Shown here: positions 53,573 to 63,154 of the stretch, piece by piece | How positions within the stretch are numbered: position 1 is the stretch's first letter | Layout of the letters: every line of letters starts with the position of its first letter | Assembly (NCBI RefSeq): GCF_003003265.1 | Contig: NZ_PVTL01000001.1 | Coordinates: 248,001-312,000, forward strand | DNA length: 64,000 bases | Direction: 5' to 3' | From: Glaciihabitans tibetensis | Lineage (GTDB): Bacteria; Actinomycetota; Actinomycetes; Actinomycetales; Microbacteriaceae | The notes under the pieces: model-generated | The model's input: only the letters and a program-made list of their open reading frames with translations | Databases searched by the model: none | What the model was told of the DNA's origin: nothing | Position numbers and translations under genes: made by a program

Positions 53573-54058
53573 ATGCTGACCGCACCGGACGAACACCAGC
53601 TCGCTGAAATCCTGCCTGGAACCTGGCGGGTGGTCGCCACCAATTTTCCGATGTGGCTGCGCGGGGACCGCCTGGATCCCACGTTCACTTTTGCCACGCG
53701 CGGTACCGAGCCCCTTGTCCTCACCGACGACGTCAGCTACACCACCCAGACCGGCGAGGTGAAGCATCTTCTCGGCGTCGACACCTGGCGTGGCGAAGGA
53801 TTCGTGTGGCGTGGCAAGGGTCTGGGGCGTCTGGTTTCCAGCTCGTGGACGGTTCCCGGTGTCAGCGCCGCGGGCACGATCGCCGCCATCCGCTTCTCGA
53901 AGTCCCTGGTCAGCCCCGCGGGCATCGACATCGTGGTGCGCGACGGCATCTCGTTTCCTGAGCCGCGCGCCGCCGTCGCAACCGAGTCGAAACGCTTCGG
54001 GCTCACCACCGAGGACTTCGCGTCGCTATCGTGGCTTTCCGAGCAGAACGCGTCCTGA
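53573..54058 (+). CDS. Lipocalin-like hypothetical protein
   Basis: A 161-residue soluble protein rich in beta strands. LPGTWRVVATNFPMW resembles the G-x-W start of lipocalin or nitrobindin-type barrels, but the further strands (HLLGVDTWRGEGFVWRGKG) are not clearly one known family. No signal peptide. Function unknown. The GC content and codon use are like the neighbours. It is followed 77 bases later by the GH3 gene. Confidence 0.65.
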   Translation: MLTAPDEHQLAEILPGTWRVVATNFPMWLRGDRLDPTFTFATRGTEPLVLTDDVSYTTQTGEVKHLLGVDTWRGEGFVWRGKGLGRLVSSSWTVPGVSAAGTIAAIRFSKSLVSPAGIDIVVRDGISFPEPRAAVATESKRFGLTTEDFASLSWLSEQNAS

Positions 54059-54135
54059 GCAGCGGTCGCCGGGGCGAGCGGTCAGCCTCGCGAGGGGCAG
54101 CGTCTCGTAGTTCTGGGCACCTGCTTCCTGGTGGG

Positions 54136-55350
54136 ATGACTCCCGTGCGCGGGGGAGGGATCGCGGTTGCGATCGCGCTGATCCTGTCGGCGTGCGTTGC
54201 CCCGACACCGACTGCGCCGGGGTCGCCGCTCACACCACCGTCCGCGTCGACAACGGCGCCGCCCTCGACGCAACCGCCGACGCCGACGGTGAAACCCACG
54301 CCGACGCCGGAACAGCTGGTGCGGTCCTTTGCACAGAAGACTCTGGCTGCGATGAGTCTCGACGAGAAAGTCGCGAGCCTGCTTATGCTGCACTCGCCGG
54401 GATCCGATGTCGGGCAGTTGCGCGCGTTCGTCGAGTCCTACCGCCCCGGCGGTCTGATCCTCATGGGCGACAATGTCCCCGCGAATCCGGGTGAGTTGGC
54501 AGCTATCATCCCCCAGCTTGATCTGAATCCTGATCTGCCGATGCTCGTCGCAATCGACCAGGAGGGCGGGACCGTGCGGCGGATTCGATCGGATGTCGCG
54601 GCGGCAGCGCCGCAATTGCAACAGCTTCCGGTTGCGGCAACCAGCGAAGCTTTCGCCTCCCGCGCGAGCCTGCTCGAAACCCTGGCCATCAACGTGAACT
54701 TTGGGATCGTCGCCGACCAGACCAGCGACCGCTCCTCGTTCATCTTCCCCCGAGCGCTGGGGACATCGCCGGGTGATTCCGCCGACCGGGTCGCGGCCGC
54801 GGTGGCGGGCGAGAGCGGGCACGTTCTCTCGACTCTGAAACACTTCCCAGGACATGGTGCGATGGCGGATGACTCGCACACCAGCATCCCGACGTCGGAC
54901 GTTTCGCGAGACACGTGGCGCACGACCCACGCGGTTCCGTTCGAACGCGGCATCGACGCGGGCGCGGAGCTGGTGATGTTCGGTCACCTGCGCTATAGCG
55001 CCGTTGACGCCGCTCCGGCATCGCTGTCGGCGGCCTGGCACACGATCCTCCGCGAGGAACTGGGCTTCACCGGCATCACCGTCACGGACGACATGCTGAT
55101 GCTGAACGACTCCGGAGAGGCAGCACTCGCCGACCCCGTACAGAACGCCGTGAGCGCGCTGGCCGCGGGCACCACTATGCTGCTCTACGTGCTGCCATCA
55201 GACCCGGCGAGCGTGGGCGCTGACCCTCGTGGGATCGTCGCGGGCGTTGTCGCGGCCGTCGCCGACGGACGCCTGAGTGAGTCGTCCATCAACGAGGCAG
55301 CGCTGAAGCTCCTCGTCGCACGCCGTCAGCTCGCCACGGGCACGCTGTAG
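54136..55350 (+). CDS. Glycoside hydrolase family 3 lipoprotein (beta-N-acetylhexosaminidase-like)
   Basis: A 404-residue surface lipoprotein. The signal peptide ends in LSAC, then a Thr/Pro-rich linker (about 25-58) leads to a NagZ-type GH3 barrel. LVAIDQEGGTVRRI, STLKHFPGHGAMADDSHTS (the GH3 Lys-His and Asp/His dyad loop) and TGITVTDDMLM with the catalytic Asp are all present. It likely removes N-acetylglucosamine from muropeptides or other glycans outside the cell. ATG 54136 gives the signal peptide. Its last 25 bases overlap the convergent hydrolase. Confidence 0.92.
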   Translation: MTPVRGGGIAVAIALILSACVAPTPTAPGSPLTPPSASTTAPPSTQPPTPTVKPTPTPEQLVRSFAQKTLAAMSLDEKVASLLMLHSPGSDVGQLRAFVESYRPGGLILMGDNVPANPGELAAIIPQLDLNPDLPMLVAIDQEGGTVRRIRSDVAAAAPQLQQLPVAATSEAFASRASLLETLAINVNFGIVADQTSDRSSFIFPRALGTSPGDSADRVAAAVAGESGHVLSTLKHFPGHGAMADDSHTSIPTSDVSRDTWRTTHAVPFERGIDAGAELVMFGHLRYSAVDAAPASLSAAWHTILREELGFTGITVTDDMLMLNDSGEAALADPVQNAVSALAAGTTMLLYVLPSDPASVGADPRGIVAGVVAAVADGRLSESSINEAALKLLVARRQLATGTL

Positions 55351-56288
55351 CCGAGTACGGAGAGCACTTCCGCGGGGCGCTCGATGGCGGCGAAGTGGCC
55401 GCAGTCGGGCACTACGGTGACGACGCACCGCGACACGATGGCCGCCAGGTGTCGCAGGTCTTTGTCGCGTGAGAATACGTCCTGGTCCCCGTTGAGCGCC
55501 CGCACGGAACATTCGATGCGTGACCAGTTGTCGCCAGCGTTGTACCCGCGCGCGACGTTTGCCGCCAGAGCGAAGGTGTGCGGCTGCAACTCGGACCCGA
55601 GCGCATTGATCACCGAATCGTCGATGCGACGGGTGTGCCGGAACAGCGGACTCACTGCCCAGCGCAGAACCCCGACTCGTTGGAGGGCTCGGATCGGTGC
55701 GGCGCCGACCGTGCCGAACCGCCCCAGGGTGGTCATTGCACGCCAGAGCAGGGTGAACGCCGGGAGAAGGAAAAACTCCCGCACCGGGCGGTCAAGGCTC
55801 TGGATGATCGAGGTGCCCGTTCCGGAAATGACACCCACCGAAAGCACACTCTGCGGCCAGATCGACGCCATGTGCAGGGCGATGAACCCGCCCATGGAAT
55901 GACCGACGATATCCCATTCCGTGTACCCGAGTTCCTCCGCGCAGTCTTTTACCAGCTCGCAGACATCGTCGATGGTCAGGGTGGTGACCCCCGGGGCAAG
56001 TGACGCGTCTCCCCAGCCAGGCAGGTCGATGAGCAGGGGGTTGTCGATTGCGATGCCCGCCGCTTGCGCGCTCGCCAGGAGGGGCGTCCAGGTGGTCCAC
56101 GAGCCCGCCGCACCGTGCAGGAAGATGACCGCGCGAGTCGACGACCGGGTGCGACGGTGGTGGGCGACTGCGGTTCCGACCTCACCCACTACCGTGACGG
56201 CGTCGAGTCCCAGCTGCGCCGGGTCGGTGCTCAGCCCGTAGGGTGCGTACGAGCGGGTTTCGCGACCCGTATGCCGGGCCTGGCTCAT
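55326..56288 (-). CDS. Alpha/beta hydrolase
   Basis: A 320-residue cytoplasmic hydrolase. The oxyanion strand is VIFLHGAAGSW, the nucleophile elbow is VGHSMGGFIAL, the acid residue lies in LNGDQDVFS and the catalytic His in VPDCGHFAAIERP. The ester, amide or epoxide substrate is unknown. It overlaps the upstream FUSC gene by four bases (ATGA), so both are co-translated. Confidence 0.9.
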   Translation of the reverse strand: MSQARHTGRETRSYAPYGLSTDPAQLGLDAVTVVGEVGTAVAHHRRTRSSTRAVIFLHGAAGSWTTWTPLLASAQAAGIAIDNPLLIDLPGWGDASLAPGVTTLTIDDVCELVKDCAEELGYTEWDIVGHSMGGFIALHMASIWPQSVLSVGVISGTGTSIIQSLDRPVREFFLLPAFTLLWRAMTTLGRFGTVGAAPIRALQRVGVLRWAVSPLFRHTRRIDDSVINALGSELQPHTFALAANVARGYNAGDNWSRIECSVRALNGDQDVFSRDKDLRHLAAIVSRCVVTVVPDCGHFAAIERPAEVLSVLGYSVPVAS

Positions 56289-57406
56289 CCGTCTGCCTCT
56301 CCGGTAATCTCTTCGCGCACCCGGCGCATGTCCTCCATGAGGGAGCCGATGAGAACCCAGTGTTGGGGGTGCGGACGGGGGATCATCAGGGGGGCGGTCA
56401 GAGCGGGCACGAGATCGTCGTCGATGGGGGTGCTTGCTGGGTTGCCGTCCTCACTCACGATCGCGGCGGTGACACTCCCGGCGGTGCCGCGCTTCCCGCG
56501 CGGGGTAGTGGCGGGGGGTGGATCGTTCTCGTTGGCCAGCAGCACCAGGTCATGAGATGCCCGGGACAGCTCCCGCGCAATCTCGCTCACGGTTGGTTCA
56601 TTGTGCAGGTTCGCATCGTAGTGGTCGCGGAATGCGCGGGACATCCCGAGGATCCGGCGGGCGAGAACACGCCCTCGGCCGAGCAACTGCGACTCACGCT
56701 CGAGCACGCGCCTGTGGGCGGCCCGGCGTGGATTGAGCGTCAGGCTCTCCTCACCCGTCGCGATTGCGGCCGACGCCGCAGATTCGAGGCTTCGCAGGGA
56801 ACGGGCATGCACCAGCAGCTCCTCCAGAGAGGCGGCGTCCTGGGGTTCGCGGAGGCTGCGCGCGAGGTGCTCGAGGGTGGCGGCGCACTCGCGGAGCAGG
56901 CGACTCACGGCAACGTGGGCGGGAACCAAAAGAACCGGCGGAGCGATTGTCACGTTGACGGTCATCGCAACAGCGGCGCCGATCATGGTCTCCAGAACGC
57001 GCTCGAACGCGTAATTCGGTGTGGCGGCACCGATGGACAGCATCAGCATCGCACTGATCGGGATCTGTGTCGCCGAGCTTGGGCTGAGCCGCAGCACCCA
57101 CCCCAGGAGCAGGGCGGCGACCACGACCGCGAGCACGATCCAGCTTCCGGCGGCGAAGATTGCTGCTGCAGCGGAGGCGAGAAGCACGCCGAGGATCACT
57201 CCGATGCTGCGCTCGATCCCGCGCGAGATGGACTGGTTGACACTGGGTTGCACCACGAGCAGGGCCGCGATCGCGGCGAAGATCGGAAGGGGCTCACCCA
57301 TCACCACGGTTGACACAAGCCACGCGAGCACGGTTGCGAGCGACGTCTTCGCTACCTGCGACAGCGGTGCGCGCGAACTTGCGCGAAGGTAGCCTGCGAT
57401 TCTCAC
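56285..57406 (-). CDS. FUSC / aromatic-acid-exporter-like membrane protein
   Basis: A 373-residue protein with about six helices in the first 165 residues (AKTSLATVLAWLVSTVV, IFAAIAALLVVQPSVNQSI, RSIGVILGVLLASAAAAIF) and a helical cytoplasmic C-terminus. This is one half of the FUSC/DUF939 type; pairs act as exporters of aromatic acids or similar compounds. The start is GTG 57406. It is operonic with the hydrolase that follows. Confidence 0.83.
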   Translation of the reverse strand: MRIAGYLRASSRAPLSQVAKTSLATVLAWLVSTVVMGEPLPIFAAIAALLVVQPSVNQSISRGIERSIGVILGVLLASAAAAIFAAGSWIVLAVVVAALLLGWVLRLSPSSATQIPISAMLMLSIGAATPNYAFERVLETMIGAAVAMTVNVTIAPPVLLVPAHVAVSRLLRECAATLEHLARSLREPQDAASLEELLVHARSLRSLESAASAAIATGEESLTLNPRRAAHRRVLERESQLLGRGRVLARRILGMSRAFRDHYDANLHNEPTVSEIARELSRASHDLVLLANENDPPPATTPRGKRGTAGSVTAAIVSEDGNPASTPIDDDLVPALTAPLMIPRPHPQHWVLIGSLMEDMRRVREEITGEADG

Positions 57407-57452
57407 TGGTCCACAGTAGTGGTCGCGGACGCGAGGGATGCGGTGACTAAGG

Positions 57453-59291
57453 TCACCCTGCCGGGCGGTCGCGAGATGTCATCCCAGACACCCGGTTCTG
57501 CAGAGCAATCGCGCCGCGGATGGCGTCTGCGGTGCGCACCAGTGCGAGGTGGGAGAGGGCCTGCGGAACGTTGCCCACGGCTCTCCCGGTGCTGGCGTCG
57601 TATTCTTCGCTGAGCAATCCCAGGTCATTGGCAAAGCCGAGGAGCCGGTCCATCAACGCCGTGGCGTCGCCCAGTCGGCCCGAGCGCGCGTATTGCTCCG
57701 CAAGCCAGAATGAGCAGGCGAGGAAGGGATGCTCGTCGCCGGAAAGCCCATCCACCCCGCTCTCGGTGCGGTAGCGCAGCAGTAGGCCGTCGCGCATCAG
57801 TTCGGATTCGATCTGCCGAACCGTCGAGATCATCCGGGGGTCATCTGCGGCGATGAACCCGATCTGCGGCAGCTGCAAGAGCGATGCGTCAACGGTTCCG
57901 CTGCCGTAGTACTGGGTGTAGCTCCCCAGAGTGGCGTCGTATCCCTGGGTTTCGATTTCGTCCCGAAGTTCGTCCCGCAGTGCTGCCCAGCGATCCGCTG
58001 GCCCATCAAGGCCAAAGTCGCGCACGGCCCGCACACCGCAGTCGAGTGCGGCCCACAGCATCGCGCGGGAGTGGGTGAAGTTCCTGGCGGGCCCTCGGAT
58101 CTCCCAGATTCCGTTGTCGGGGCGTTCCCAGACCGTCTCGACATGTTTCAGTAGTGCGCTCTGCAGCCCCCAGCTGATGCTGGTTTCCGGTACGCCGGCG
58201 ACCCGTGCGTTGTGCAACGCGAGCATCACCTCGCCGAAGATGTCGCCCTGGTACTGCTGGTAAGCCGCGTTTCCTGCGCGCACCGGCGTGGAACCCTGAT
58301 AGCCCGGCAGCGAGTCGATTTCCCATTCCGGCAGACGACGCTCGCCCGAAAGGCCGTACATGATCTGTACGTCCGACGGGTCGCCGGCCAGCGCTCGCAG
58401 CAGCCAGTCCCGCCACGACAGCGCCTCGGCCTCATACCCGTGACTGATGAGCACATCGAGCGTCAGGGATGCGTCGCGCAGCCAGACGTAGCGGTAGTCC
58501 CAATTGCGTGAACCACCGAGCGATTCGGGCAGGCTCGTCGTGGCGGCGGCGACGATGCCGCCGGTGTCCTCGTGGGTGAGGGCGCGGAGCACGAGGAGGG
58601 ATCGCCGCACCACGTCGTGATAAAGCCCGCTGCCGTCTTCTGCGACGCTCACACCCGTCTGCGCCCATCCTTCCCACCAGAGCACCGTCCTGGACAGCTG
58701 TGCGTCCACATCCACGGCCGGGGGTGGCGGTCGGTGCGCCGGAAACCAGGTGAGGACGACGTCGATTGTCTGCTCGGCGGCGACGACGAAGGTGGACTCG
58801 TGATACTGATCCCGCGGTGTCATTGCGGGCCCACGCACGATGACGGCGTCCGGGCCGGCGATGGCGATGATCGCGTTGCCGCCCTCTTGCGGCGACTGGC
58901 GCAGCCACGGCAGCGCGGCGGCGTAGTCGAATCGGATGCGAAGGTCCTGCGTCATCGGCACGCTGCCGGAGATGCCGCGCACCCGCCTTACGAGATCCGC
59001 TCGCCTGTCTCCGTGAGGCATAAAGTCGATTACCTCCACCTCACCAGATGCCGTGACCCAGCGCGTCTCGAGGACGAAGGTGTCTTCCCGGTATCGTCGA
59101 TGCGTCGAGATGATGGGTTCGCTCGGGGCGAGCAGCCAGCGGCCGTGGTTTTCGTTTCCGAGTAACGCGCCGAAGGTTGAGGCCGAGTCGAAACGCGGGA
59201 AGCACAACCAATCGACTGAACCGTCGGATCCGACCAGGGCACCGGTGTGGCAGTCGCCGATCAGCGCGTAGTCCTCGATATTTCCTGACAT
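57453..59291 (-). CDS. Glycoside hydrolase family 15 protein
   Basis: A 612-residue cytoplasmic enzyme related to glucoamylase and actinobacterial GH15 trehalases. The N-terminal super-sandwich starts IEDYALIGDCHTGALVGSDGSVDWLCFPRFDS. The (alpha/alpha)6 domain shows NWDYRYVWLRDASLTLDVL and PDNGIWEIRGPARNFTHSRAMLWAALD with probable catalytic Glu. The substrate could be trehalose, maltose or alpha-glucans. ATG 59291 (MSGNIEDYAL) gives the family start. Trehalose turnover would fit the osmoprotection genes nearby, but that is inference. Confidence 0.9.
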   Translation of the reverse strand: MSGNIEDYALIGDCHTGALVGSDGSVDWLCFPRFDSASTFGALLGNENHGRWLLAPSEPIISTHRRYREDTFVLETRWVTASGEVEVIDFMPHGDRRADLVRRVRGISGSVPMTQDLRIRFDYAAALPWLRQSPQEGGNAIIAIAGPDAVIVRGPAMTPRDQYHESTFVVAAEQTIDVVLTWFPAHRPPPPAVDVDAQLSRTVLWWEGWAQTGVSVAEDGSGLYHDVVRRSLLVLRALTHEDTGGIVAAATTSLPESLGGSRNWDYRYVWLRDASLTLDVLISHGYEAEALSWRDWLLRALAGDPSDVQIMYGLSGERRLPEWEIDSLPGYQGSTPVRAGNAAYQQYQGDIFGEVMLALHNARVAGVPETSISWGLQSALLKHVETVWERPDNGIWEIRGPARNFTHSRAMLWAALDCGVRAVRDFGLDGPADRWAALRDELRDEIETQGYDATLGSYTQYYGSGTVDASLLQLPQIGFIAADDPRMISTVRQIESELMRDGLLLRYRTESGVDGLSGDEHPFLACSFWLAEQYARSGRLGDATALMDRLLGFANDLGLLSEEYDASTGRAVGNVPQALSHLALVRTADAIRGAIALQNRVSGMTSRDRPAG

Positions 59292-59335
59292 CGAGTTATT
59301 GTCGCAGCCGCGACATCCCACCGCCGCGAAGCGGT

Positions 59336-60406
59336 CTACAGCTCCTTGGATTCAGGGAGAAGAGTCAGGTGCTCAAGCTGTTTGACCAGCCCCGCGCCAT
59401 CCGGAGCCGACAGCCACGGTACCGAGACGCCCTCGCCATTGCCGTCCCGCTCACTGCGACCGCCGGCGAGAACCGCTTCGCCCGGGGACAACTGCCGGAT
59501 ACATACCGCAGACACGCTGCTCTCGTGCTCGCGGAGGAAGTCTCCGTACAACTCTTCATCGTGTTGTCCGTCGTCACCGACGAGCAACCAGCGAATGTCC
59601 GGGAACTCGGCGGCGATCCGGCGCAGGCTGCTGTGCTTGTGGTCTCGCCCGCTGCGGAACCAGCGGTCGTGGGTCGGACCCCAATCGGTGAGCAACAGCG
59701 CCCCGGAGGGATACAGGTTTCGGGACAAGAACCGGGTGAGCGTCGGCGCAACGTTCCACGCACCGGTCGAGAGATAGATCACCGGGGCGCCGGGATGAGC
59801 GCGCACGAGTCGCTCGTACAACACCGCCATACCGGCGACCGGACGACGGGCATGCTCGTTGAGCACGAATGTGTTCCAGGCCGCGAGGAATGGGCGAGGA
59901 AGGGCCGTCACCATCACGGTGTCGTCGATGTCGGACAACAACCCAAACCGCTGGTTCGGATCGACCACGTGTACCGGCGCCTCGACGTCGTCGGACTCAT
60001 CGGTGCGGATCTGGATGGTATTCCATCCAGCGGGAAGGTCTACGTCGATGCGCGCATCGACCACACCACCGCGTCCCGCCTTGACACGGAACTCCTGTCC
60101 GCCGGCCGTCACGATCACGGTGACGTCGTCGACGGGAACGCTGGTGAAGCTTCTCCACCCACGGACATTGCGGTTGGCGGTACCCAGCTCTTCGTCCGCG
60201 GTCGCACCGGGGGCGGTGAGGAGAACGCGGCACAGTACCCGGATCCACCCGGCACCGCCGTATCCGGCGTAGGGAATGACGGTGGCGACGCGGCCACGGC
60301 GACGCGCACGCTTTTCACGGAACGCGTGATACGCGTCTTCAATCCGAGCTGCGTGGTGAAGGATCGGCTCTGCAGCCGCTGGAGTCCTGCGGGATGCGCG
60401 CGCCAT
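59336..60406 (-). CDS. App1 family phosphatase-like protein (DUF2183)
   Basis: A 356-residue protein with the C-terminal App1 domain. LLSDIDDTVMVTALPRP is the DxDxT-type catalytic motif and ILLVGDDGQHDEELYGDF-like text (WLLVGDDGQHDEELY) is the acidic motif of HAD-like phosphatidate phosphatases. The N-terminal part forms a beta-sandwich (about 65-140). Yeast App1 dephosphorylates phosphatidate; in bacteria the substrate is not established. ATG 60406 is preferred because the extra upstream frame overlaps the next gene's 3' end and is not family-like. Confidence 0.87.
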   Translation of the reverse strand: MARASRRTPAAAEPILHHAARIEDAYHAFREKRARRRGRVATVIPYAGYGGAGWIRVLCRVLLTAPGATADEELGTANRNVRGWRSFTSVPVDDVTVIVTAGGQEFRVKAGRGGVVDARIDVDLPAGWNTIQIRTDESDDVEAPVHVVDPNQRFGLLSDIDDTVMVTALPRPFLAAWNTFVLNEHARRPVAGMAVLYERLVRAHPGAPVIYLSTGAWNVAPTLTRFLSRNLYPSGALLLTDWGPTHDRWFRSGRDHKHSSLRRIAAEFPDIRWLLVGDDGQHDEELYGDFLREHESSVSAVCIRQLSPGEAVLAGGRSERDGNGEGVSVPWLSAPDGAGLVKQLEHLTLLPESKEL

Positions 60407-60443
60407 GTGCCCAGTCTGGCACGGTTCGGCCCGGCCCCGTGGT

Positions 60444-61160
60444 TCAGACGGCGGCGCGGATGAGACTCGGGGTGTCGTTCTGGACAGTTCCGACTTCAGA
60501 TCCGACCGCGTGGAACTGAGCCTGATCGGCAATGTCCTCCGCGGCGTCTGCCACAAGCTCAACCAGTTCGATGGACCCGTCAGCGTGGGGATCCAGCCAC
60601 TCGCTCGCCAGTTCCGCGTCGAGGAACACCGGCATCCGCTCGTGAATTTCGCTGAGTGGCCCGGTCGACGGCCGGGTGAGGATCGTTGTAGACAACAGCC
60701 AAAGCTCGGCAGCAGACTGGGCAGCCGGATTGCGCCACCACTCGTACAGGGCCGCGAAGAGGAAGAGTTCCTCGTCCGGAAGCGAGATGTACTGGGGCGT
60801 TTTCACGCCGTCGACCTCGTGCCATTCGTAGTAGCCCGAGGCGGGGACTACGGCCCGGCGCGTGCCGACGGCCGACTGGAAGGCCGGCTTCTGCGTCACC
60901 GTCTCGCTGCGCGCGTTGAATAGCGGCGGGCCGGACAGGTCCTTCGCGAACGAGGGAACGAGGCCCCACCGCGCACTCTCCAATCGCCGTACCGGTTCGC
61001 TAGCCTCCGTGCCTTTGGGGACGGCGTCGATCACAACCCGGACGTTCTGGGTCGGTGCAATGTTCCAGCTCGGGCCGGGCAGTATAGCGCCTTCGACGTC
61101 AATATCGAAGAGCGCGACCAGGTCGCTCGTTTTTCGGTCCAACACGAATCGTCCACACAT
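60444..61160 (-). CDS. SOS response-associated peptidase / HMCES-type protein (SRAP)
   Basis: A 238-residue protein that crosslinks to abasic sites in single-stranded DNA. Met removal exposes the catalytic Cys2 in MCGRFVL, which fixes the start at 61160 and not at the ATG three codons before. WNIAPTQNVRVV, FNARSETV, PASGYYEWHE and EIHERMPVFLD carry the other conserved residues. The gene is divergent from the TetR regulator. I see no clear LexA box upstream. Confidence 0.95.
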   Translation of the reverse strand: MCGRFVLDRKTSDLVALFDIDVEGAILPGPSWNIAPTQNVRVVIDAVPKGTEASEPVRRLESARWGLVPSFAKDLSGPPLFNARSETVTQKPAFQSAVGTRRAVVPASGYYEWHEVDGVKTPQYISLPDEELFLFAALYEWWRNPAAQSAAELWLLSTTILTRPSTGPLSEIHERMPVFLDAELASEWLDPHADGSIELVELVADAAEDIADQAQFHAVGSEVGTVQNDTPSLIRAAV

Positions 61161-61210
61161 ACTGTCCATAATGCCAACATGATTCAGGGAAACCTCTCCG
61201 GCGGTTCTGC

Positions 61211-61238
61211 CGCCCCCAAAGCGGGGGCGCGGTAAGAT
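61211..61238 (+). promoter_or_regulatory. Promoter of the TetR gene with GC-rich inverted repeat
   Basis: CGCCCCC (61211-61217) and GGGGGCG (61223-61229) form a 7-5-7 inverted repeat directly before a TAAGAT -10 box (61233-61238). The location fits autorepression by the TetR protein. Confidence 0.45.
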
Positions 61239-61266
61239 TTCCTCGACACATTAAGAAGGAGATGAA

Positions 61267-61929
61267 GTGCCGACCACAGACCTCACCGAAGTGCAGCTCG
61301 GGAGATCAGCGCAACTTCGAAACGAACCGGTTCAGGCGCGCAGCGCAGCGCGTCTGGAGGCATTGCTTGATGCCGCCGCGTCCGTTGTCGAAGAACTCGG
61401 CTACGAGAGGCTGACTACCGCAATGGTCGCGGAGCGCGCAGGCGCTTCCATAGGGACCGTTTACAGATATTTTCCAGATCGGATTGCCGTGCTTCAGGCG
61501 TTGGCTGCCCGAAACCTCGATCGCGTTCTCGAACGCATTCGGGCGGAACTTGTCGAGGAGAAGTACGACACCTGGACAACAACCCTCACCGCGGGCTTTG
61601 ACATATTTGTTGACGCCTTTCGCACAGAGCCGGGTTTCCGGTCCTTGCGGGTGGGAGACGTGCTCGATCTCAGGCCGGCATCGAACCCGACGACGTTCAA
61701 TTCGCGCGTCGCGGAGGAAATGCTCCGCATCCTGACAGAGCGCTTCGAATTGGATGGCGGTCGAGAAACGCAGTTTGCGTTTGAGACGGCTGTTGAAGTG
61801 ACGGATGCGCTTGTCGCGCGTGCCTTCGCGCGCGAGACGGACGGCGATGATGCATTTCTTGATCAGGCCCGGACGATCGTTCATTCGATCATCGTGGAGC
61901 ACCTTCCGAAAGAACCTGCCGCGGCATAA
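61267..61929 (+). CDS. TetR/AcrR family transcriptional regulator
   Basis: A 220-residue regulator. The N-terminal helix-turn-helix is ARLEALLDAAASVVEELGYERLTTAMVAERAGASIGTVYRYFPDRIAVLQAL (about 29-80); the C-terminal ligand-binding half is a TetR_C variant. The GTG start follows AAGGAG at five bases. Targets are unknown; the nearest candidates are its own promoter and the ABC importer about 275 bases downstream. Confidence 0.92.
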   Translation: MPTTDLTEVQLGRSAQLRNEPVQARSAARLEALLDAAASVVEELGYERLTTAMVAERAGASIGTVYRYFPDRIAVLQALAARNLDRVLERIRAELVEEKYDTWTTTLTAGFDIFVDAFRTEPGFRSLRVGDVLDLRPASNPTTFNSRVAEEMLRILTERFELDGGRETQFAFETAVEVTDALVARAFARETDGDDAFLDQARTIVHSIIVEHLPKEPAAA

Positions 61930-62205
61930 CAGCCAGCAGGGTGCACGTAGCTCCAGTCCGTACCAGAGCTGGACAGTGCCCGTTGTCGCCTGCCCCGGAC
62001 CCCGGCAGGCGATTTCACGGGCGGGGCACACCTACGCCCGCGTCGCACATAGAGTCGCAGCACACCCACGGCCGCGGCACACCCACGATGCGTCGTGCGA
62101 GCGCTAACACCAAACGGCCAGTGTCGGTGGTGTCGAATAGTGTTTATGAATGTCCTGCCAAGAATGTCCACGCGCGGCTTCCGCGAGGAATGAGCGGCGC
62201 GCAGA
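61930..62205 (+). other. Intergenic region before the osmoprotectant ABC operon
   Basis: No gene is supported. It contains short imperfect CGGCACACCCACG-type duplications and, near its end, a seven-codon frame (ATG 62190 to TGA 62213, MSGAQSD) with a GAGGA ribosome binding site that overlaps the GTG start of the ATPase gene. Confidence 0.45.
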
Positions 62206-63111
62206 GTGATTGAGTTTCGAGCGGTCAACAAGACCTTTCCCGATGGAACGCGCGCAGTCGAGAACTTCAGCGCCGTAATACCGTCGCGCACGACGACGGT
62301 GCTGGTCGGCTCGTCCGGCTGCGGAAAGACGACTCTCCTGCGGATGATCAACCGGATGGTCGACCCGACAGATGGTGCGATCGAGATCGATGGCGAGAAC
62401 ATAGCCGACGTCGCCGCGGTAAAGCTTCGCCGCAGCATCGGCTACGTCATGCAAAACTCCGGGTTGCTGCCGCACCGCAAGGTCATCGACAACATAGCAA
62501 CCGTGCCCCTTCTTAAAGGCGTCCCCAAGGCAGACGCGCACCGCCACGCACTCGAACTCATGGAGACCGTCGGTCTCGACCTCTCGCTAGCCCAGCGTTA
62601 TCCCGCGCAGCTCTCCGGCGGACAGCAGCAGCGCGTCGGCGTGGCCCGCGGATTGGCGGTCAACCCCAACATCCTCCTGATGGATGAGCCGTTCGGCGCC
62701 GTGGACCCCATTGTGCGCGCCGACCTTCAGAAGGAAACGCTCCGGCTGCAACGGGAGCTCGACAAAACGGTGGTCTTTGTGACCCACGACATTGACGAGG
62801 CTTTTCTGCTCGGAGATCAGGTGATCATCCTCGAGAAGGGTGCACGGATCGCACAGCAAGGAACTCCGGAAGAGATTCTCGCCAACCCCGCAAGCGAATT
62901 CGTGGCCGACTTTATCGGGGCAGACCGCGGCAAGCGTCGACTGACCGTGAGTTCAACAGCCCAGCCGCAGGGCGACGACGTGGTTCTCATCGATGCGGGT
63001 GGCTACGCAGCCGGGGTGATCTCTGCACCGGACGGAAAACTCGCGACCGGTCACTCGAGCCCAAAGTCGCGCAGCATTTCGAACAAGACAGACCAGGCGG
63101 GCGACGCCTGA
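62206..63111 (+). CDS. Osmoprotectant-type (OpuCA/ProV-like) ABC transporter ATP-binding protein
   Basis: A 301-residue ATPase. Walker A GSSGCGKTT, signature LSGGQQQRVGVARGLAVNP, Walker B LLMDEPFGAVDP and FVTHDIDEAF are standard. The order ATPase-permease-permease and the Q-loop text match glycine betaine/choline/carnitine importers. The C-terminal CBS pair of full OpuCA is missing or much shortened. GTG 62206 gives the family start MIEF; it lacks its own good RBS. Confidence 0.9.
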   Translation: MIEFRAVNKTFPDGTRAVENFSAVIPSRTTTVLVGSSGCGKTTLLRMINRMVDPTDGAIEIDGENIADVAAVKLRRSIGYVMQNSGLLPHRKVIDNIATVPLLKGVPKADAHRHALELMETVGLDLSLAQRYPAQLSGGQQQRVGVARGLAVNPNILLMDEPFGAVDPIVRADLQKETLRLQRELDKTVVFVTHDIDEAFLLGDQVIILEKGARIAQQGTPEEILANPASEFVADFIGADRGKRRLTVSSTAQPQGDDVVLIDAGGYAAGVISAPDGKLATGHSSPKSRSISNKTDQAGDA

Positions 63112-63154
63112 TGCGACAGCCGTCGACCGCTAACCCACTCGGGGGTGCGCCGCA

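Noticed and set aside
61161..61266. LexA/SOS box between the SRAP and TetR genes
   Set aside because: No CGAAC-N4-GTTCG-type site is present in the gap.
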